A stretch of DNA of 22,229 nt. Source: Azolla pinnata. Its lineage: Eukaryota; Streptophyta; Polypodiopsida; Salviniales; Salviniaceae. This document shows positions 20,339 to 22,229 of the stretch, one piece after another (the first letter of the stretch is position 1; each line of letters begins with the position of its first letter). Under the pieces are notes generated by a model that had not been told where the DNA came from, ran no database searches, and worked only from the letters and a program-made list of their open reading frames with translations. Both the position numbers and the translations under genes were made by a program. The DNA lies in contig JBBBWG010032529.1 in the NCBI GenBank assembly GCA_037176905.1, positions 64,128-86,356 of the forward strand, in the 5' to 3' direction.

Positions 20339-21599
20339 CTGAAAGCGTGAAGGTCTTTCTTACATCACGCTAATGTATTTCTAAGACACATGGCAAGTTG
20401 TCATTGTGAAAGGTGATTTCCTAGTATTGACACTCCCTGAACTCTCTTTGTTCTCTTTGGTAATCTTCCTTTTGGGAGGTTCATTAGCATCTAAATGAGG
20501 AGTAGATTTGTCTGCAGTTTTGCAGGTGAAATTGCAGAAGAGCCAGATTCAATTGCTGCTGTATGATCTAGTTTTATTGAAGATTGGAGCAGGAGGCAAG
20601 GAATCATTGCAGCAATTTATTCCTACATCGATCCATATTAAGCTGACTGGAAAATGTAATCCGAAAGCCTGCTGTCTACGTTGGCATGTCGACATTTCCA
20701 ATTCCAACCGGGGGTTTTTCGGAACAATCTAATTTTGTTGAATCACATCTATTGTATGCAGAGTGCGACGCCAGCGTAATTTTGAAGTTAACTTGGGAAC
20801 TCTAAAGAGGATCCAATTTGTACGGTAATTCCTGATTAGCATTTGTCTATTCTAAGTTCTGAGATAATTTGAGTGCAGGAAATTACTTCACCTTTTTCAG
20901 TTCTCTCTGCAATGAAATGACAATGATCCATATTTTGATGGGGAAACCTGAACCTGTGCCCACGAAACTTGAGCTGTCTTGGATTTGGATATCAAGCCTG
21001 ATGATGTTATAGTCTGTCATCAGTTCCTACATCGTGTTGTATCAAAAAGACGATGGTAACCAAAGGTTGATGAAAAACAATTCGGAAAACAACGATTGAT
21101 CATGCTTAGTAGCATCGCGATTGGGCTGATGCGCAGCTGATTGCATATCAAGCTTTTGCTTTTCACATTTTGATTATGCCTTTGAATCCCTTTGGCCAAA
21201 GGCTGTGGTGTTTCATTTACCTAGCCTGTATACATATTCATGCATGTTTATTTGTGTCTATGCATTTTGAATGCATGCATTACATGCATGTATGCATGCG
21301 TGGAGTGTGTCAAGATTGTTTGTGGGTGATTTCAATGCATATTGCAAGGTTCAGTCGATCGATCGAAGAGAGGATGAATCGAATGCGGGTTGCAAGCTCT
21401 GCATGATCAATCTATATGACTAGTAGTTAGCTGATCAATGTCCGAACGATCTCGGAACGCAAGAGGCTCTTTGCCATTCTTAAAATTCAAGTATTTTATT
21501 AAATTTTTACCATTCTTCGAGGCTTCTGATGAAACATGGTGTTTGTGATTTATCAAAATCGCAAATGCTCGAATAATTCTCGACCGCATTTGCTTCGCG
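20339..21599 (+). other. Helicase 3' flank and intergenic DNA
   Basis: The helicase 3' untranslated region starts here; no canonical AATAAA was identified. A short open frame at 20508-20732 has no recognisable domain. At about 21235-21300 the sequence is rich in TGCATG/ATGCAT (an RY-like CATGCATG run), and a GATC run lies at 21356-21364. I see no supported gene. Confidence 0.45.
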
Positions 21600-22229
21600 A
21601 AAGTATGCTTCTGTGCATGCATCTATTCATCCATCCATCTCTACATATTCTGTGAGACAACACCCACCCAGATAACATACATGCATCCATGCCTCCATCC
21701 ATTCATCCACCTCTACATGCCATCCGTACGACAGCAGCAGACATCCATACATGCACGATGCATGCATCCATCCATGATGACTCCATCCACCCATGCATCC
21801 ATCCACTCATCCATCCCTACATCCCATCTCCGAGACATTACACATCCATGATGCATCCATCCACTCATCCATCTCTACATCCCATCTCCGGGACATTACA
21901 CATCCATGATGCATCCATCCATGCATCCATGATGCATCCATCCGTGCATCCATGATGCGTCCATCCGTGCATCCATGATGCATCCATCCGTGCATCCATG
22001 ATGCATCCATCCGTGCATCCATGATGCATCCATCCGTGCATCCATGATGCATCCACCCATGCATCCATGATGCATCCATAATGCATCCACCCATGCATCC
22101 ATGCATCCATCCATGCATCCATCTCTACATCCCATCTCTGAGACATTACACATCCATGATGCATCCATCCACTCATCCATCTCTACATCCCATCTCCGAG
22201 ACATTACACATCCATGATGCAGCCATCCA
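21600..22229. repeat. CATCCATG-rich satellite with nested 58-bp and 23-bp units
   Basis: The array is built on CATC/CATG words. A 58-bp unit beginning AGACATTACACATCCATG recurs with ACATTACA at 21835, 21893, 22143 and 22201, spaced exactly 58 bp within each pair. Between the pairs lies a 23-bp array with the phrase GTGCATCCATGATGC at 21944, 21967, 21990, 22013 and 22036. Its later copies (about 22055-22110) are diverged. All three minus frames stay open because 23 is not a multiple of three and the unit lacks stops; those frames are artefacts. The array continues past the window end. Confidence 0.9.

Noticed and set aside
21600..22229. CRISPR-like array
   Set aside because: The units are directly adjacent tandem repeats without unique spacers, and the genome is a plant nuclear one.

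Overview
This is nuclear DNA from a land plant, most likely a flowering plant. The evidence is three intron-rich genes whose spliced products resemble plant proteins, AT-rich introns with mostly GT-AG borders, AAACCCTA-type telo-box sequence near two of the genes, and simple-sequence and minisatellite DNA between them. I cannot fix the species from the sequence.

All three genes lie on the + strand. I joined their exons by hand, choosing splice sites that keep the reading frame and conserved protein motifs. (1) 1987-7954 is a KNL1/Spc105-type kinetochore scaffold: 15 coding exons and 1150 codons, with an N-terminal RVSF phosphatase-docking motif, MELT-like MD-I/T-S repeats, a central coiled coil and a conserved C-terminal region. 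(2) 9670-12287 is a TMEM135-like membrane protein of the Tim17/Tim22/Tim23-related group: 8 exons and 549 codons. (3) 13475-20338 is a DEAD-box RNA helicase of the RH28/DDX27/Drs1 type, a nucleolar 60S ribosome-biogenesis factor: 18 exons and 911 codons, with every helicase motif present.

The spaces between genes are repeat-rich. 1-600 holds a very degenerate repeat with a period of about 80 bp. 1399-1828 holds a diverged 70-bp direct duplication flanking a 35-bp minisatellite and a GATC-rich tract, just upstream of the KNL1 gene. 8579-9669 is the promoter and 5' leader of the TMEM135-like gene. 13142-13460 carries a telomere-like tract followed by GAC/GAG/GGC triplet repeats and an arginine-rich upstream ORF just before the helicase start. 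21600-22229 is a CATCCATG-rich array with nested 58-bp and 23-bp units that runs off the window end.

The three genes share no pathway that I can see (chromosome segregation, an organelle membrane protein, ribosome assembly), so this looks like ordinary plant gene neighbourhood and not a cluster. The observations most worth checking are two consecutive GC-AG introns in the KNL1 gene, its MELT-like repeat block, an in-frame intron-like segment (possible exitron) in the helicase, the mixed 6-mer/8-mer telomere-like tract, and the nested satellite at the right end. I found no convincing new multi-gene system.
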